From an uncultured Mycobacteriaceae bacterium (lineage in GTDB: Bacteria > Actinomycetota > Actinomycetes > Mycobacteriales > Mycobacteriaceae): a DNA stretch of 64,000 nt. The stretch lies in NCBI GenBank assembly GCA_902826815.1, contig CADEGF010000025.1, forward strand, positions 23,781 to 87,780. Direction: 5' to 3'. Made by a program: the position numbers and the translations under genes. How positions within the stretch are numbered: position 1 is the stretch's first letter; every line of letters starts with the position of its first letter. Positions 9,617 to 17,916 of this stretch are shown here, in pieces. The notes beneath the pieces are model-generated. The model had not been told where the DNA came from. It did no database searches and was given only the letters and a program-made list of their open reading frames with translations.

Positions 9617-10153
9617 ATGGCCATTGCTGAAGACATCATCGGAACCCACTACCGGTATCCCGACCATTTCGAGGTCAGCCGGGAGAAGATCCGCGAATTC
9701 GCGCGCGCGGTCAAGGACGATCATCCCGCGCATTACGACGAAGACGCCGCGCAAGAGATCGGTTACGACGGGCTGGTGGCCTCGCTGACGTTCCTCGCGG
9801 TGGCGGGCCGCAAGGTGCAGCTGGAGATCTTCAACCAGTTCTCGATCCCGATCAACATGGAACGGGTCCTGCACCGCGACCAGAAGCTCAAGTTCCACCG
9901 GCCGATCGTCGCAGGCGACAAGCTGTTCTTCGACTCGTACCTGGATTCGGTGATCGAAGCGCACGGCACCGTGGTCGCCGAGGTCCGCGGCGAGGCCAGC
10001 GACGCCGACGGCAAGCCGGTGATCACGAGCATCGTCACCGTCATCGGCGAGGCAGAACATGACGACGAGGCCGATGAGATAAGTGCCACGATCAAAGCGC
10101 GCCGTGATGCCGCAATCGCGAAAATGATTGCCGGGCAAAGCTCTAAGAGCTAG
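9617..10153 (+). CDS. hadD: HadD-like hydroxyacyl dehydratase (MaoC/FAS1-like hot-dog fold)
   Basis: This 178-residue single hot-dog-domain protein is close to the N-terminal domain of MaoC-type dehydratases ([15 protein letters not shown]-type opening, [20 protein letters not shown], then [12 protein letters not shown]). The orthologue Rv0504c/HadD is reported as an extra FAS-II (3R)-hydroxyacyl-ACP dehydratase component needed for full mycolic acid synthesis. The second catalytic hot-dog is not in this gene, so a partner such as HadB is likely. In M. tuberculosis cmaA2 follows; here it is missing and an acyltransferase converges after 31 bp. Confidence 0.85.
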   Translation: MAIAEDIIGTHYRYPDHFEVSREKIREFARAVKDDHPAHYDEDAAQEIGYDGLVASLTFLAVAGRKVQLEIFNQFSIPINMERVLHRDQKLKFHRPIVAGDKLFFDSYLDSVIEAHGTVVAEVRGEASDADGKPVITSIVTVIGEAEHDDEADEISATIKARRDAAIAKMIAGQSSKS

Positions 10154-10184
10154 CCGGCACTAACCGCCGAGGGTCGGCCCGATA

Positions 10185-11252
10185 TCAGCCGAGGAACATA
10201 TTCCTGCGGCTGGCCAGCAACTGATAAAGCGTCTGCTGGATGGTCTCGCGGACCTGGTCGGTCAATTCGAATGTGATCATCGGATCGTCGGCGGCCGTGT
10301 CGTCGTAGTCGGACGTTTCGATGGGTTCGCCGAACTGGATGTGCCACTTCGAGGGCAACGGCATGAGGCCTGCGGGACCGGCAAGCGGGAACAGCGGGGT
10401 GATCGGGAAGTACGGCAGCCCGAACAGCCGCGCCAGCAGCTTCACGTCGGCGATCATCGGGTAGATCTCCTCCGACCCGACGATCGAGCACGGCACAATC
10501 GGCGCCTTGGCCCGCAGCGCCGCGGCTACGAAGCCGCCACGACCGAATCGCTGCAGCTTGTAACGGTCCTTGAAATGCTTGCCAAGGCCCTTGTAGCCCT
10601 CGGGGAACACCGCGGTCAGCTCGCCTGCGGCGAGCAGCCGGTGCGCATCGGATGTGCAGGCCATGGTGTGGCCCGCCTTGCGAGCCGCCTGGCCCATCAC
10701 CGGCATGTTGAAAACCATGTCGGCGGCCAGCAGCCGCAGATCCCGGTGCGCCGGGTGGTGGTCGTGCACGGCCACCGACGCCATCAGTCCGTCGAACGGC
10801 AGCACGCCTGCATGGTTGGCGACGACCAATGCCGCACCGGTTTCAGGCAGGTTCTCGATACCGCTCACCTCGACGCGGAACCACGAGTTGAAAAAGACTC
10901 TCAGCAAAGGCAAGAACACCGAATCGTTGAGGTGTTGGTCGAACCCGAATTCGTCGACGACGTAATCGCCCATCATCCGTTTACGAACGAATTCAGCAAC
11001 TCCGGAAATTCGCTGTGCGAGTTCGTTTGGCGACTCGTCGACGGCCGGCGCACCCGCCGCGCCCGCGCGGCGGTCGTCGATCTCGCGTACCACGGCGGCG
11101 ATCTGCTCGGCCGAGGCGCGACCGTTTGGGTCACTCAGCAGGGACGGATGTCGGCGCGTGGCTTCGCTGCGGGCAGCCGCCCGCCGCGCCGCAGCCTGCC
11201 GACCCGTATTCGAGTGCAGCGGAATCACTTTGGCTTTGGATTCGCCCGCCAC
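10185..11252 (-). CDS. Lysophospholipid/glycerol-phosphate acyltransferase family protein (Rv0502-like)
   Basis: This 355-residue protein has a PlsC-like acyltransferase domain from about residue 115: VVANHAGVLPFDG (H147, D154, an HX4D-like block with longer spacing), FPEGYKG (about 236-242) and PIVPCSIVGSEE. The first 85 residues are polar and Ala/Arg-rich. The GTG at 11252 was chosen because GGGGAGAAGG lies 9 nt upstream. It lies 37 bp behind galE2, so the two form an operon. A membrane-lipid acylation role is likely; the exact substrate is unknown. Confidence 0.88.
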   Translation of the reverse strand: MAGESKAKVIPLHSNTGRQAAARRAAARSEATRRHPSLLSDPNGRASAEQIAAVVREIDDRRAGAAGAPAVDESPNELAQRISGVAEFVRKRMMGDYVVDEFGFDQHLNDSVFLPLLRVFFNSWFRVEVSGIENLPETGAALVVANHAGVLPFDGLMASVAVHDHHPAHRDLRLLAADMVFNMPVMGQAARKAGHTMACTSDAHRLLAAGELTAVFPEGYKGLGKHFKDRYKLQRFGRGGFVAAALRAKAPIVPCSIVGSEEIYPMIADVKLLARLFGLPYFPITPLFPLAGPAGLMPLPSKWHIQFGEPIETSDYDDTAADDPMITFELTDQVRETIQQTLYQLLASRRNMFLG

Positions 11253-11289
11253 GTCTAAACCTTCTCCCCGCCCAATTTCGAGTCCTAGT

Positions 11290-12363
11290 TCAACGTCCCC
11301 AACGCTGCGCCGCCGATACGGCGCGACTCTCCATTGAGCGTACCCATCGCGGGTCAACGATCGGAGTCAATCCACGACCACGCACGTAATCGTCGAAAGC
11401 GTCCGTCGTGGTCCACTTTGGGCTATAGCCTAATTCATTGCGCATGCGCACGGTGTCCATGACCCGGCCGTAGCTCAAGTAGTCCAGTTGCTCGCGATCC
11501 AACTCAGTGTAGCGAGTCGCGCGTCTCAGCGAATCCACAGCGGACAGCGCGAAACGCGGTATCGGGAATGGGACGCGACCCGCGCGTCGGATGGCCTGAG
11601 ACATCATGATGATTCCGGAGGCGCCGACGTTGTAGGTGCCCGATCTCCCCGCCGTCGTCGCGCACTCCAGCGCCCCGAGCGCGTCCTGCTCGTGCAGCAG
11701 CTGCAGCCGGGCGTCGTGACCGACGACGGTCGGCACCACAGGGCCTGCCAGGTACCGCGACAGCGCGGTGTCCATCGCAGGGCCGATCATGTTGGCCAGC
11801 CGCAGGATCGTCAGCGTGATGTCCGGGCGTCTGCGCGCAAGTCCACGCGCATAGCCCTCGATGTCGATGCTGTCGCGTGCGAAGCCCTCACCGGGTGGCC
11901 GCCTGCTGCTGGAGTCCTCGGTGAACAACACCGGGTCCCACGCACTGGAGCCGTAGACCTCGGACGTCGACTTGACGACGACCCGTTGCACCGAAGGCGC
12001 CTTCTGGCAGGCGGCGAACAGCTGGATCGCGCCCATCACGTTGAGTTCCTTCAGCGCCGCCCGACCGCCGGAGCGCGGTGCGTATGAGGCCGCTGCGGCG
12101 TGCACGACGGTGTCGACGTCGCCGTTGCGGATGACCTTCGCGATGAACGGATTACGAATGTCGGCGCGAACGAACTCTGCGCGACCCATGCGCCGAAGCA
12201 GATCCTTGCTCGGCGCGATCGCGTCGACGGCAATGACGTGGTCGATCGACCGGTTCTGCGCGAGCCGGGCGGTCAGATAACCACCCGGGAACCGGCAGGC
12301 TCCGGTAACCAGCACAACCTTGGGTTGCCGCTGCTTGTCCGATGCGTCCCTGTCTTGCTCCAT
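11290..12363 (-). CDS. galE2: NAD-dependent epimerase/dehydratase family protein, GalE2-like
   Basis: This 357-residue extended-SDR protein has the nucleotide-binding loop VLVTGACRFPGGYL (17-30), D47 after strand two, AAAASYAPRSGG and STSEVYGSS. The catalytic YxxxK is atypical: the Tyr in IEGYARGLARR is not followed by Lys, so epimerase activity is open to doubt. It occupies the Rv0501 (galE2) position with the acyltransferase downstream. The ATG at 12363 lies 7 nt after TAGGCT, so the message may be leaderless. Confidence 0.82.
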   Translation of the reverse strand: MEQDRDASDKQRQPKVVLVTGACRFPGGYLTARLAQNRSIDHVIAVDAIAPSKDLLRRMGRAEFVRADIRNPFIAKVIRNGDVDTVVHAAAASYAPRSGGRAALKELNVMGAIQLFAACQKAPSVQRVVVKSTSEVYGSSAWDPVLFTEDSSSRRPPGEGFARDSIDIEGYARGLARRRPDITLTILRLANMIGPAMDTALSRYLAGPVVPTVVGHDARLQLLHEQDALGALECATTAGRSGTYNVGASGIIMMSQAIRRAGRVPFPIPRFALSAVDSLRRATRYTELDREQLDYLSYGRVMDTVRMRNELGYSPKWTTTDAFDDYVRGRGLTPIVDPRWVRSMESRAVSAAQRWGR

Positions 12364-12370
12364 CCGGTTC

Positions 12371-12376
12371 AGCCTA
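12371..12376 (-). promoter_or_regulatory. -10 element for leaderless galE2 transcript
   Basis: On the minus strand TAGGCT is followed by 7 nt (GAACCGG) and then the ATG at 12363. Confidence 0.5.
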
Positions 12377-12393
12377 TCGACGGAGCGCCGAAA

Positions 12394-12495
12394 CTACTTG
12401 CCGAGTTTTCTGCGCTGCACCCGGGTGCGACGAAGCAGCTTGCGATGCTTCTTCTTCGACATGCGCTTACGCCGCTTCTTGATGACTGAACCCAT
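12394..12495 (-). CDS. Small ribosomal protein bS22 (AURKAIP1/COX24 family), 33 residues
   Basis: A 33-codon frame encodes a very basic peptide that begins [19 protein letters not shown] and ends [12 protein letters not shown], 19 of its residues being Lys or Arg. This is the conserved actinobacterial peptide seen in the M. smegmatis 30S subunit and named bS22, related to mitochondrial AURKAIP1. GGAG lies 3 nt before the ATG. It sits between galE2 and the BldC-like gene, as in other mycobacteria. It is easily missed because of its size. Confidence 0.93.
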
Positions 12496-12617
12496 GAACT
12501 CCGCTACCTAGACCTGTTTCGAACCCACTTGACTCGAACTGCACACATTACCGGTCCGCCGTCGCGGAGAAAAAACCGCCGACCGCCGTTCCTACCGCCG
12601 AGCACCTGACCGTGAAG

Positions 12618-12878
12618 TCAGCCCGCGTCGAAGTACGACGTCTCCAGCAGGTCGTGGACCGCCTTGGCGTGCACACGGAACGACCGGCCGACCCGCACCG
12701 CGGGTAGCTCGCCGTTGTGCACCAGGCGGTAAACCGTCATCTTGCTGACCCTCATGAGGCTGGCAACTTCGGCGACGGTGAGAAACTGAGCCCGCGGCGG
12801 CTGGTCAGGCGCCGCGTCGTTACGTGCGTGCTTCCCGTTCGCCGAATCCCGCCCCGATGGCCCGTTCATAGACGTCAT
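12618..12878 (-). CDS. BldC/excisionase-like helix-turn-helix DNA-binding protein (Rv0500A-like)
   Basis: This is an 86-residue protein with a disordered first 30 residues followed by a winged-helix MerR/BldC-type domain: FLTVAEVASLMRVSKMTVYR (32-51), then GELPAVRVGRSFRVHAKAVHDLL. Proteins of this class bind AT-rich direct repeats head to tail. The nearby GGTTATTG direct repeats (12965-12981) are a possible own target. It probably acts as a developmental or housekeeping regulator rather than a true phage excisionase, because no integrase is near. ATG 12878 and ATG 12869 are both possible starts. Confidence 0.88.
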   Translation of the reverse strand: MTSMNGPSGRDSANGKHARNDAAPDQPPRAQFLTVAEVASLMRVSKMTVYRLVHNGELPAVRVGRSFRVHAKAVHDLLETSYFDAG

Positions 12879-12964
12879 CGCAACCCAATCCTTCAGGCAC
12901 GGGCTGTTCCAGCGGCTTCCCCACCGCTGGGTACGACCCCGCGCTTACCCGAGGAGAATAGCGT

Positions 12965-12981
12965 GGTTATTGGGGTTATTG
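12965..12981. promoter_or_regulatory. Direct repeats upstream of the BldC-like gene
   Basis: GGTTATTG occurs twice with a 9-bp period (12965-12972, 12974-12981), about 90 bp upstream of the BldC-like start. An AATT-N5-AATT pair (13007-13019) follows near the end of proC. Head-to-tail repeats of this kind are what BldC-family proteins recognise. Confidence 0.3.
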
Positions 12982-13017
12982 CGACGGGTGTGGGCTAATC
13001 GATTGAAATTCGTTGAA

Positions 13018-13890
13018 TTACCCGGATGTTATTCCGAGCTGCGAAGATCGCCGTTTTGCGGCCTCCACAGCCTCCGCCAGAGCGTGCCGAACACCGGCCT
13101 TTTCGAGTTCTCGCAGACCAGCGGCGGTTGTGCCGCCCGGAGACGTCACCGTGGCGCGCAGCTGTGCCGCCGTGGTGTCCATCCCGGTGCCCAGCGCGGA
13201 GTCACTCACGGATTGGGCCACATCGAGGCGTTCAAGCAACATTGCGGCCGATCCGGCCATCGTTTGCACCACCAGATCGGTGGCCACCGGCCGGGTGAGC
13301 CCCGCCGCGACGCCCGCATCCACCAGGGCCTCCACGACGAAGAAGAAGTACGCGGGACCGGATCCCGACAGCGCCGTCACGGCGTCCATCTGCGATTCCG
13401 CGACGGTCAGCACTCCCCCGACGGCGTCGAAGATGCCTGCGGCCTCCTTGAGCTGCGCGGCAGTCGCGAACCGTCCCGGTGCCAGCGCGCTGACGCCGCC
13501 GCCGACGACCACCGGCGCATTGGGCATCACCCGGATCACGGGCGCGCCTGCAGGCAGCTTCGATTCGTAGAACTCGGTCGTGACGCCCGCGGCGACCGTC
13601 ACGAAAACCTGCTCGGCGCTGTCGCTTTCGGCGTGCGCGGCGGCGTCGGCGATCTCGTCGATGACCAGGCCGACATCTGACGGCTTGACGGCGACGATCA
13701 CGAACGACGCGTTCTCTGCGGCGTCGACCACCGAGGTGACCAGCACGGAGTACGTCTCGGAGAGATACTTCGCCCGGTCTGCGTCCCTTTCGGCCACCAC
13801 CAGGTCTTTGACCTGCCTGCCCGCCCGGATGAGCCCGCCAAGCAGCGCTTCGCCGATACTTCCGCCGCCGATGATCGCGATCCTTGCCAC
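13018..13890 (-). CDS. proC: Pyrroline-5-carboxylate reductase
   Basis: ProC reduces pyrroline-5-carboxylate to proline with NAD(P)H. The product is 290 residues: Rossmann loop IAIIGGGSIGEALLGG (4-19), VAVKPSDV, VRVMPNAPVVVGGG-type block, and the C-terminal signature SGSGPAYFFFVVEAL followed by TVTSPGGTTAAGL. The GTG at 13890 places the glycine-rich loop at the expected distance. Its ribosome site is weak. A single gene, it is followed by the BldC-like gene as in M. tuberculosis (Rv0500, Rv0500A). Confidence 0.96.
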   Translation of the reverse strand: MARIAIIGGGSIGEALLGGLIRAGRQVKDLVVAERDADRAKYLSETYSVLVTSVVDAAENASFVIVAVKPSDVGLVIDEIADAAAHAESDSAEQVFVTVAAGVTTEFYESKLPAGAPVIRVMPNAPVVVGGGVSALAPGRFATAAQLKEAAGIFDAVGGVLTVAESQMDAVTALSGSGPAYFFFVVEALVDAGVAAGLTRPVATDLVVQTMAGSAAMLLERLDVAQSVSDSALGTGMDTTAAQLRATVTSPGGTTAAGLRELEKAGVRHALAEAVEAAKRRSSQLGITSG

Positions 13891-13919
13891 GGTCAAAGCA
13901 TTGCAGACGCCGCCTGCGA

Positions 13920-14774
13920 TTACTGCGGCGGCGGCACCATGGCGAGCTGGCGACTCTGCACGACGATGTGGCCCTCGCAATCGACGACGATGTGATCCTC
14001 GTCGAACCAGTCCTGACCGATCTGCACCGTCGTACACACGATGCGCAGCCAGCCGTCGGCGGGCAGCGTGCGCAGAAACGCCGTCAGCTGCACCGTGGGC
14101 GCCCAGCCGAATCGGTTGACGCCGAACGTGACCGGCGCCGACACGTCACCGCACAGGAGCGCGAACAGCGGGTCGGGTGCCACGCCCTTCGGCCTGACCC
14201 AGTACTCGATCACAGGCGGCCCACCGTCGGAGCGAGGCTCCAGCGTCGTCAGCGACGGCCGGATGTCGCAGCCGTGGGCCAGGTTGACCACCGCGGCCAT
14301 CGGATGGCCAGGGCCGATCGGTTCCAGTCCCGGCGGCGGCTCCGGCGGCATCAGCGGCACCACCGGGTTGACCGACAGAAGCGGCGGAACGTGATGTTCG
14401 GGCTCGCCCATCGTCACGGCCGCGCGCACGGCGGTTTTGCCGCCCTGTGTCAGCTCGACGTCGATCAGGCTGACGCGGCGGCCGCGCTTGCGGACCGTCG
14501 TCGTCACCCGCATCGGACCCGGATCCGGCGCCCACAGGTAGTTCCCCGAGATCGCGACCGGCCAGACGCCCTCGTCGCCGTGTTCCATCCGGGCCGCATT
14601 CGCACACAGCGCCAGCATCGCGCCGCCGTGCACCTTCGGACCCGATCCCTTCGGTCCGATCGTCCAGTGCTCGTTCAGCTCACCGTCGTAATGACCGTCA
14701 CCGGCAGGCGTGAGCGCCATGGCGTCGGTGAACAGAGTGGATCCAGACACGGGTGTCTTCCTGTCCTCCGCCAC
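13920..14774 (-). CDS. Thioesterase-superfamily (TesB-like double hot-dog) protein, Rv0499-like
   Basis: This 284-residue protein looks like an acyl-CoA thioesterase II: an N-terminal hot-dog with KVHGGAMLALCANAARM, a second hot-dog with DPLFALLCGDVSAPVTFGVN and a C-terminal WFDEDHIVVDCEGHIVVQSRQL. Its GTG start is 3 bp from the stop of the isomerase-like gene upstream, so they are co-transcribed. It probably hydrolyses acyl-CoA in the cytosol, but the chain length is unknown. Confidence 0.85.
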   Translation of the reverse strand: MAEDRKTPVSGSTLFTDAMALTPAGDGHYDGELNEHWTIGPKGSGPKVHGGAMLALCANAARMEHGDEGVWPVAISGNYLWAPDPGPMRVTTTVRKRGRRVSLIDVELTQGGKTAVRAAVTMGEPEHHVPPLLSVNPVVPLMPPEPPPGLEPIGPGHPMAAVVNLAHGCDIRPSLTTLEPRSDGGPPVIEYWVRPKGVAPDPLFALLCGDVSAPVTFGVNRFGWAPTVQLTAFLRTLPADGWLRIVCTTVQIGQDWFDEDHIVVDCEGHIVVQSRQLAMVPPPQ

Positions 14775-14777
14775 GCG

Positions 14778-15623
14778 TCAGCGCAGCAGGTGCTTGCGGG
14801 CGAATTGAAGCGATTCGTTCAGCAGCGCCTCGCGTTCGGTGGCTGTCCGCGCGCCCGAGGTGGTGACCTCGAGGATCACATGGCCGGAGAAGCCGCTTCC
14901 GGCAAGCATTTCGCAGACTTCCACCGTCGGCTGGGTGCCGCGGCCCGGAACCAGATGCTCGTCGGTCGAGGCCCCGCTGCCATCGCAGAGGTGCAGATGA
15001 ACAAGGCCGTCACCCATTCGGCGGGCCATGTCGACCGCGTCGGTGCCCGCCGTTGCGGTATGCGACAGGTCGAGCGTGTAGTGGGCGTGGTTGCCGTCCA
15101 GCGGGTCGTAGGACGGCGCAAACGCCGAGATGCCCGGTCCCGGCCTACCGCCCCGCTTGCGCATCCGCTCGATCGACGTCTGCCCCGCCCCGAAGAACCG
15201 GTCGGCGCGGAAGGGAAACATGTTCTCCACCGCCACCAACACGTCGCTGCCCGACTCGAGCTCGGCGACCTGGTCGGAGAAGCCCTCGGCGTAACGGCGC
15301 TGCCAACGAAACGGCGGATGCACCACGACCGTCTGGGCACCGAGCTGTTCTGCGGCTCGCACACTGCGATCCAGCTTCCAGATCGGGTTGGCGCCCCACA
15401 CCCGCTGCGAGATCAGCAGACACGGCGCGTGCACCGACAGCACCGGCATCGAATACTTCGCAGACATCGCCACGATGGCATCGATGTCCTGGCTGACCGT
15501 TTCGGCCCACACCATCAGCTCGACGCCGTCGTAGCCGAGATTGGCCGCGTACTCGAAGGCGGCCTCGGTCCTCAACGGATAGACCGAGGCCGTCGAGAGA
15601 CCGACCTTGATTGCAGGGCGCAC
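14778..15623 (-). CDS. Sugar phosphate isomerase/epimerase-like TIM-barrel protein (Rv0498-like)
   Basis: This 281-residue AP-endonuclease-2/xylose-isomerase-like barrel shows IKVGLSTASVYPL, YDGVELMVW, VLSVHAPCLLI, VVVHPPFRWQ, VAVENMFPF and LDLSHTATAGTD, which supply the usual metal-binding Glu, His and Asp residues. GTG 15623 was chosen by its position just before the first beta strand and 16 bp after the upstream gene. Its substrate is not known in mycobacteria. The linkage Rv0497-Rv0498-Rv0499 is conserved. Confidence 0.85.
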   Translation of the reverse strand: MRPAIKVGLSTASVYPLRTEAAFEYAANLGYDGVELMVWAETVSQDIDAIVAMSAKYSMPVLSVHAPCLLISQRVWGANPIWKLDRSVRAAEQLGAQTVVVHPPFRWQRRYAEGFSDQVAELESGSDVLVAVENMFPFRADRFFGAGQTSIERMRKRGGRPGPGISAFAPSYDPLDGNHAHYTLDLSHTATAGTDAVDMARRMGDGLVHLHLCDGSGASTDEHLVPGRGTQPTVEVCEMLAGSGFSGHVILEVTTSGARTATEREALLNESLQFARKHLLR

Positions 15624-15639
15624 TGTGCCGGCTAGCGGG

Positions 15640-16749
15640 CTAGCCCGATTGCAGCAGCGCGAGCGGTCCAAGCGTGACCAGCGCGCCGACCGCCACCGCT
15701 ATCAGCGTGCTGCCGATGTCCTCTGTCTTGCGCACGACGCGGACGCCGACCACCAAGCCGAGGATGACCAGGACAGACAGCACCAGCGCGACGATGTTGT
15801 TCCACTTCCAGAGCTGGTCGAACCCGATGAACAGGCCCGCACCGAAAAGCACCGCGAGGATGCACTGGCCGACGACAAGGGCGCCGTGGGCGGCGGGCGA
15901 CATCGTCGACTCGTCCTCGAGGTCGTCCTCGTCCACATCGTCGTCGTGGTCGTCGTGCTCGACGCCGATCTCGCCGCCGATCTCGCCGCCGATCTCCAGG
16001 TCATCGAGGCTCGGGTTACCGCGGCGAGCCAGGTCGTCGGCGACCGAATCGCCGCCGAAGAGCGTGCCGCCCGACGACCGCAGGTACGACGGCAGTTCGT
16101 CGGCGTCGGTGTCGGGTGCGGTCGCGGCGGCCATCGCGGGCCGGGTCATATCGGAGGCCACGGAGTCGAGGGCGTCATCGTCGTCGACATCGAGGGGATC
16201 CGGGCTCATCTCCTCGGCGCCGACGAGGCCCGGATAGCGCTTCGGCCCGAGGCCGTACTGCGGCCTGCGCGCAGGCGGCTCGAAGAACATCGGTTTGACG
16301 TCGCGCTCCTCGAGGTGCGCTTCGTAGTCGGATTCCTCGTCGGTCAGCGGACCCTCGTCGACCCGGGCGTCGTGAACGTCATGAACGTCATGAACGTCAT
16401 GAACGTCATGAACATCGAAGTTCTTCTCCGCGTACTCACGTTCGTCGACGTACTCGCGGGTGCCGTTGCTCGGCGGCGGACCGGCGTACTCGTCGCGGAC
16501 CTCTTCGAGCTCGTCGGTGGCCGGATCGGCGGCGCGCTCGCGATCATCACGGATGTCCTCGTCGGTGCCACCCGCGATGATCGGGATCTCGCCGGTCAGC
16601 TCGGCGACGCTGACCGAATCGGAGTTGCCGCGACGACGACGGCGCCTGCCGCCGCTGACGGGCGGTGCGCCTATCGTTCCGTTCTTTGCCAGCAACTCCG
16701 CGACCGAAATCGGCCTCGTGCTGCTGTGGCTCTCTTCTGGTCCTGTCAT
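15640..16749 (-). CDS. Acidic membrane protein with low-complexity cytoplasmic domain (Rv0497-like)
   Basis: The product is 369 residues. About 270 residues of disordered, strongly acidic sequence precede two membrane helices (GALVVGQCILAVLFGAGLFI and a VALVLSVLVILGLVVGVRVV segment) and a third hydrophobic stretch at the C-terminus. A polybasic block GGRRRRRRGN sits near residue 34. The disordered part holds five tandem Asp-Val-His triplets from a 45-bp repeat and an EIGGEIGGEIG triplet. It overlaps ppx1 by 4 bp (ATGA). Function is unknown. Confidence 0.82.
   Translation of the reverse strand: MTGPEESHSSTRPISVAELLAKNGTIGAPPVSGGRRRRRRGNSDSVSVAELTGEIPIIAGGTDEDIRDDRERAADPATDELEEVRDEYAGPPPSNGTREYVDEREYAEKNFDVHDVHDVHDVHDVHDARVDEGPLTDEESDYEAHLEERDVKPMFFEPPARRPQYGLGPKRYPGLVGAEEMSPDPLDVDDDDALDSVASDMTRPAMAAATAPDTDADELPSYLRSSGGTLFGGDSVADDLARRGNPSLDDLEIGGEIGGEIGVEHDDHDDDVDEDDLEDESTMSPAAHGALVVGQCILAVLFGAGLFIGFDQLWKWNNIVALVLSVLVILGLVVGVRVVRKTEDIGSTLIAVAVGALVTLGPLALLQSG
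16372..16416. repeat. Five tandem 9-bp units inside the Rv0497-like gene
   Basis: The plus strand reads one GTGAACGTC, three ATGAACGTC and one ATGAACATC head to tail. In the gene (minus strand) each unit encodes Asp-Val-His. The 9-bp period keeps the reading frame, so copy number can vary without breaking the gene. Confidence 0.9.
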
Positions 16750-17747
16750 CGTGTGTTGCCTCTGGGCTTAGCGGGGTGTCGGTCGGCATCGCGTACGGGT
16801 GTCTCGACCAATGCGGTTCCGTCGGCCTCGCTGTCGAGTTTCCGCAGAATCAGGCCTTCTCGCAACGCCCACGGGCAGATGTCCACGGTGTCTATCGCCA
16901 GCGCTCGCATGCTCGCCTCTGCAACCAAAGCTCCTGCCACGATCTGTGGCGCCCGTTCGGCACTCACCCCTTCCAACTCTGCTCGGTCAGCAGCGGTCAT
17001 CCTAGAGATGAAAGCTATGAGCTGCCTAAGGCCGGTAGCTGTCAGTGTCCTCTTCACACGCGGGCCTGCCCCGGAAGGCGCGGCCCCGGTGAGTCGCGCC
17101 AGCGAGCGGAACGTCTTGGAAGTCGCCACCGCGAGGTCGGGGCTGCCCGCCTTGAGCATCTCGGCGCCCGCGTCGGCAAGCTCGGTGGCCAGCCAATCCC
17201 GCAGCATCGCCGTCCGCCTGCGCCCCGGTGGATCGTCGGGCAGCCACTCACGGGTGAGCCGGCCCGCGCCCAGCGGCAGCGACAGCGCCACCTCCGGCTC
17301 TTCGTCGACACCGTTGCACAATTCCAGCGAACCGCCGCCGATGTCGATGTTGATGATCCGGCCCGCGCTCCAGCCGTACCAGCGGCGCACTGCGAGGAAG
17401 GTGAGGCGGGATTCGTCGACGCCGCTGAGCACCTGCAGCGCGACCCCCGTTTCGGCGAGCACCCTGGCCAGCACGTCCTCGGAGTTCTTCGCATCGCGTA
17501 CCGCGGAGGTGGCGAACGCCATCAGCTCCGCACAACCCGAGCTCGCGGCGATCTTGGAGAATTCGTCGATGGTGCTGATCAGCTTGTCGGCACCTTTACG
17601 GGTCAACTTGCCCGACGAATCGATGGCCTCGGCGAGCCGGAGCGACGCCTTCGTCGAACTCATCGGCGTCGGATGGCCGCCGCGGCGCGCGTCCACCACC
17701 AAGAGGTGGACGGTGTTGCTGCCCACGTCGAGCACACCCAGTCGCAC
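16746..17747 (-). CDS. ppx1: Exopolyphosphatase / Ppx-GppA phosphatase, Ppx1
   Basis: This 333-residue actin-like ATPase-fold phosphatase removes terminal phosphate from polyphosphate or pppGpp. It has the N-terminal phosphate-1 loop LGVLDVGSNTVHLLVVD (3-19), ATSAVRDAKN, and NIDIGGGSLELCNG, which carries the catalytic region. It lacks the C-terminal HD domain of long PPX enzymes, as the M. tuberculosis homologue Rv0496 does. It starts with GTG and its stop overlaps the acidic membrane-protein gene. A link to polyphosphate and phosphate signalling is notable because senX3-regX3 is close by. Confidence 0.93.
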   Translation of the reverse strand: MRLGVLDVGSNTVHLLVVDARRGGHPTPMSSTKASLRLAEAIDSSGKLTRKGADKLISTIDEFSKIAASSGCAELMAFATSAVRDAKNSEDVLARVLAETGVALQVLSGVDESRLTFLAVRRWYGWSAGRIINIDIGGGSLELCNGVDEEPEVALSLPLGAGRLTREWLPDDPPGRRRTAMLRDWLATELADAGAEMLKAGSPDLAVATSKTFRSLARLTGAAPSGAGPRVKRTLTATGLRQLIAFISRMTAADRAELEGVSAERAPQIVAGALVAEASMRALAIDTVDICPWALREGLILRKLDSEADGTALVETPVRDADRHPAKPRGNTR

Positions 17748-17902
17748 GCGAACAACCTAACCGCTCGGGGAGTGAACTTTGTGAGCGCATCGCCGTGTGG
17801 CGAAGCCGACATCGATTTCACAGGTCGCCGTGCGAATCATGATCACCGAAATGTTCACGTTCCAACGGCCGTGGCTACTTAGCGTTAAGCGCGATGGAGC
17901 GC

Positions 17903-17908
17903 TAGCGT
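17903..17908 (+). promoter_or_regulatory. -10 element for the Rv0495c-like gene
   Basis: TAGCGT lies 8 nt before the GTG at 17917. The open frame does extend upstream to 17797, but the codons there (CTA, CTT, GTT, GGA, TTG) are unlike those of the gene body, which supports the later start. Confidence 0.45.
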
Positions 17909-17916
17909 TGAACATT

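Noticed and set aside
12618-12878. Phage excisionase and a possible prophage remnant
   Set aside because: The protein is excisionase-like in fold, but it sits in conserved chromosomal order next to proC and bS22 with no integrase or att repeats; it is a BldC-type regulator.
13884-15635. A 583-codon open frame on the plus strand
   Set aside because: It is antisense to the thioesterase-like and isomerase-like genes and is strongly His/Arg-biased, as expected for a GC shadow.
16372-16416. CRISPR-like short repeats
   Set aside because: The units are 9 bp with no spacers and stay in frame with a coding sequence; it is a microsatellite-type tandem repeat.
15607-17760. A 717-codon open frame on the plus strand
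   Set aside because: It is antisense to the Rv0497-like gene and ppx1, both of which have clear family motifs and coupled overlaps; the plus-strand translation shows no domain.
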